Below are positions 37,811 to 38,326 of a stretch of DNA of 38,326 bases, in pieces. The number at the start of each line of letters is the position of its first letter. Position 1 is the stretch's first letter. The notes beneath the pieces were generated by a model, which saw nothing but the letters and a program-made list of their open reading frames with translations, searched no databases and was not told the origin of the DNA. Source of the DNA: Oscillospiraceae bacterium. GTDB taxonomy: Bacteria; Bacillota_A; Clostridia; Oscillospirales; Oscillospiraceae. The stretch is taken from assembly GCA_015067895.1 (NCBI GenBank), contig SVLP01000025.1, positions 1-38,326 of the forward strand, given 5' to 3'. A program made the position numbers and the translations under genes.

Positions 37811-38314
37811 ATGGCACGGTTTTGTACCACCTGCGGTGCGGAGCTGAACCCTGATGCCGCATTCTGCACCAACTGCGGCGCTTCCGGCTCTGCTCCTGCC
37901 GCGCCGGAGCCCCAGCCCACGGTCTGGACGCAGCCGATCCAGACTGTACCCCCTGCACCCCCTCCACCCGCTGCTCCTGTGGTTCCCACGGAGGAGCCGG
38001 TGGGAACCGGCACCTTTTTCGGGCTGATGCTGCTGTTTGCGCTGCCCATTATCGGTCAGCTCGCCTGTATCATCATGTGCTTCGTGCCCAAACGCAAGAG
38101 CCTGCGCAGCTTTGCCCGGGCTACTCTGATCTGGTTCGTCATTGCCCTGATCCTGTCCCTGCTTCTGGGTTTTGCGGCAAAGGCCCTGCTGAACGCAGCC
38201 GCTCCTTATTTCGAGCAGTTCACCGCCGAGATGGGCGGGCTGGGCGGACTGGGAGAGCTGCTTGAGCAGCTCGGTGAGCTGGAGGGCCTGATGGAATCCC
38301 TCCCTGTGGAATGA
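37811..38314 (+). CDS. N-terminal zinc-ribbon membrane protein
   Basis: 167 residues. ATG 37811 follows GAGAGGAG. The ribbon is at the N-terminus here (C5, C8, C19, C22), then a Pro-rich linker (about 30-60), two hydrophobic segments (about 68-92 and 103-127) and a Gly/Leu/Glu-rich amphipathic tail (G-G-L-G-G-L-G-E-L-L-E-Q-L). The layout ribbon-linker-two helices is common in uncharacterised Firmicute membrane proteins. It mirrors the protein at 36189, where the ribbon is at the other end. The operon continues past the window. Confidence 0.87.
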   Translation: MARFCTTCGAELNPDAAFCTNCGASGSAPAAPEPQPTVWTQPIQTVPPAPPPPAAPVVPTEEPVGTGTFFGLMLLFALPIIGQLACIIMCFVPKRKSLRSFARATLIWFVIALILSLLLGFAAKALLNAAAPYFEQFTAEMGGLGGLGELLEQLGELEGLMESLPVE

Positions 38315-38316
38315 AA

Positions 38317-38322
38317 CGGAGG
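38317..38322 (+). promoter_or_regulatory. Ribosome binding site of the next gene of the zinc-ribbon operon
   Basis: CGGAGG begins three bases after the stop at 38312-38314, and the window ends four bases later. The same close spacing is used between the other genes of the operon, so at least one more co-transcribed gene is expected. Confidence 0.6.
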
Positions 38323-38326
38323 TTGG

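Noticed and set aside
32596..38326. Search for an attachment-site duplicate of the tRNA-Ser 3' end
   Set aside because: No second copy of the tRNA end and no integrase gene was seen within the window.

Overview
The window reads as chromosome from a moderately G+C-rich, gut-associated Clostridium-class Firmicute, most likely of the Oscillospirales. The reasons are several large S-layer-homology (SLH) surface proteins with signal peptides, the paired TIGR03960/TIGR03936 radical-SAM genes, a bile salt hydrolase, a SpoVB-type flippase, near-consensus sigma-A promoters (TTGACA-17-TATAAT) and strong AGGAGG ribosome sites. No phage, IS element, CRISPR array or rRNA was seen.

Layout. 1-9748 is a surface-protein block: the tail of one SLH protein, a 2154-residue SLH-anchored subtilase on the minus strand and, divergent from it, a BspA-type leucine-rich SLH protein. 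9846-12868 holds a bile salt hydrolase, a cysteine synthase and a minus-strand ylmH/DUF896 pair. 12979-18768 is one tightly overlapping operon: two FAD oxidoreductases, a fourth SLH protein, a hexapeptide acetyltransferase and a DUF6056-like membrane protein. 18946-20481 is a cytosolic GH79-like glycosidase. It is followed by a dense array of mini-hairpins (20543-20703) and a tRNA-Leu(CAG). 20997-24397 is a YgiQ radical SAM/NUDIX/P1-peptidase operon. 24503-28678 is a radical SAM/DUF2344/zinc-finger/PepD operon.

28733-29617 is a compositionally foreign gene with a PD-(D/E)XK nuclease-like motif. A SpoVB-like flippase (minus) and alanine dehydrogenase follow, then a tRNA-Ser(UGA) with a degenerate accessory stretch downstream. 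33214-38314 is the least conventional part. A minus-strand gene encodes a multi-pass, MFS-like membrane protein ending in a LuxR helix-turn-helix. It faces an operon that begins with a 92-residue stand-alone LuxR regulator and continues with four proteins that all carry CxxC...CxxC zinc ribbons, two of them with membrane segments. The operon runs off the window, because a ribosome site for another gene is visible at the very end.

How they may work together. The SLH proteins form a cell-wall-attached degradative and adhesive layer. The flavoprotein operon couples housekeeping redox genes to envelope genes. The LuxR/zinc-ribbon locus looks like a membrane-sensing regulatory unit with its own effector set and is the best candidate for an undescribed system. 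All functional statements are family-level inferences from reading the sequence; no database search was run.
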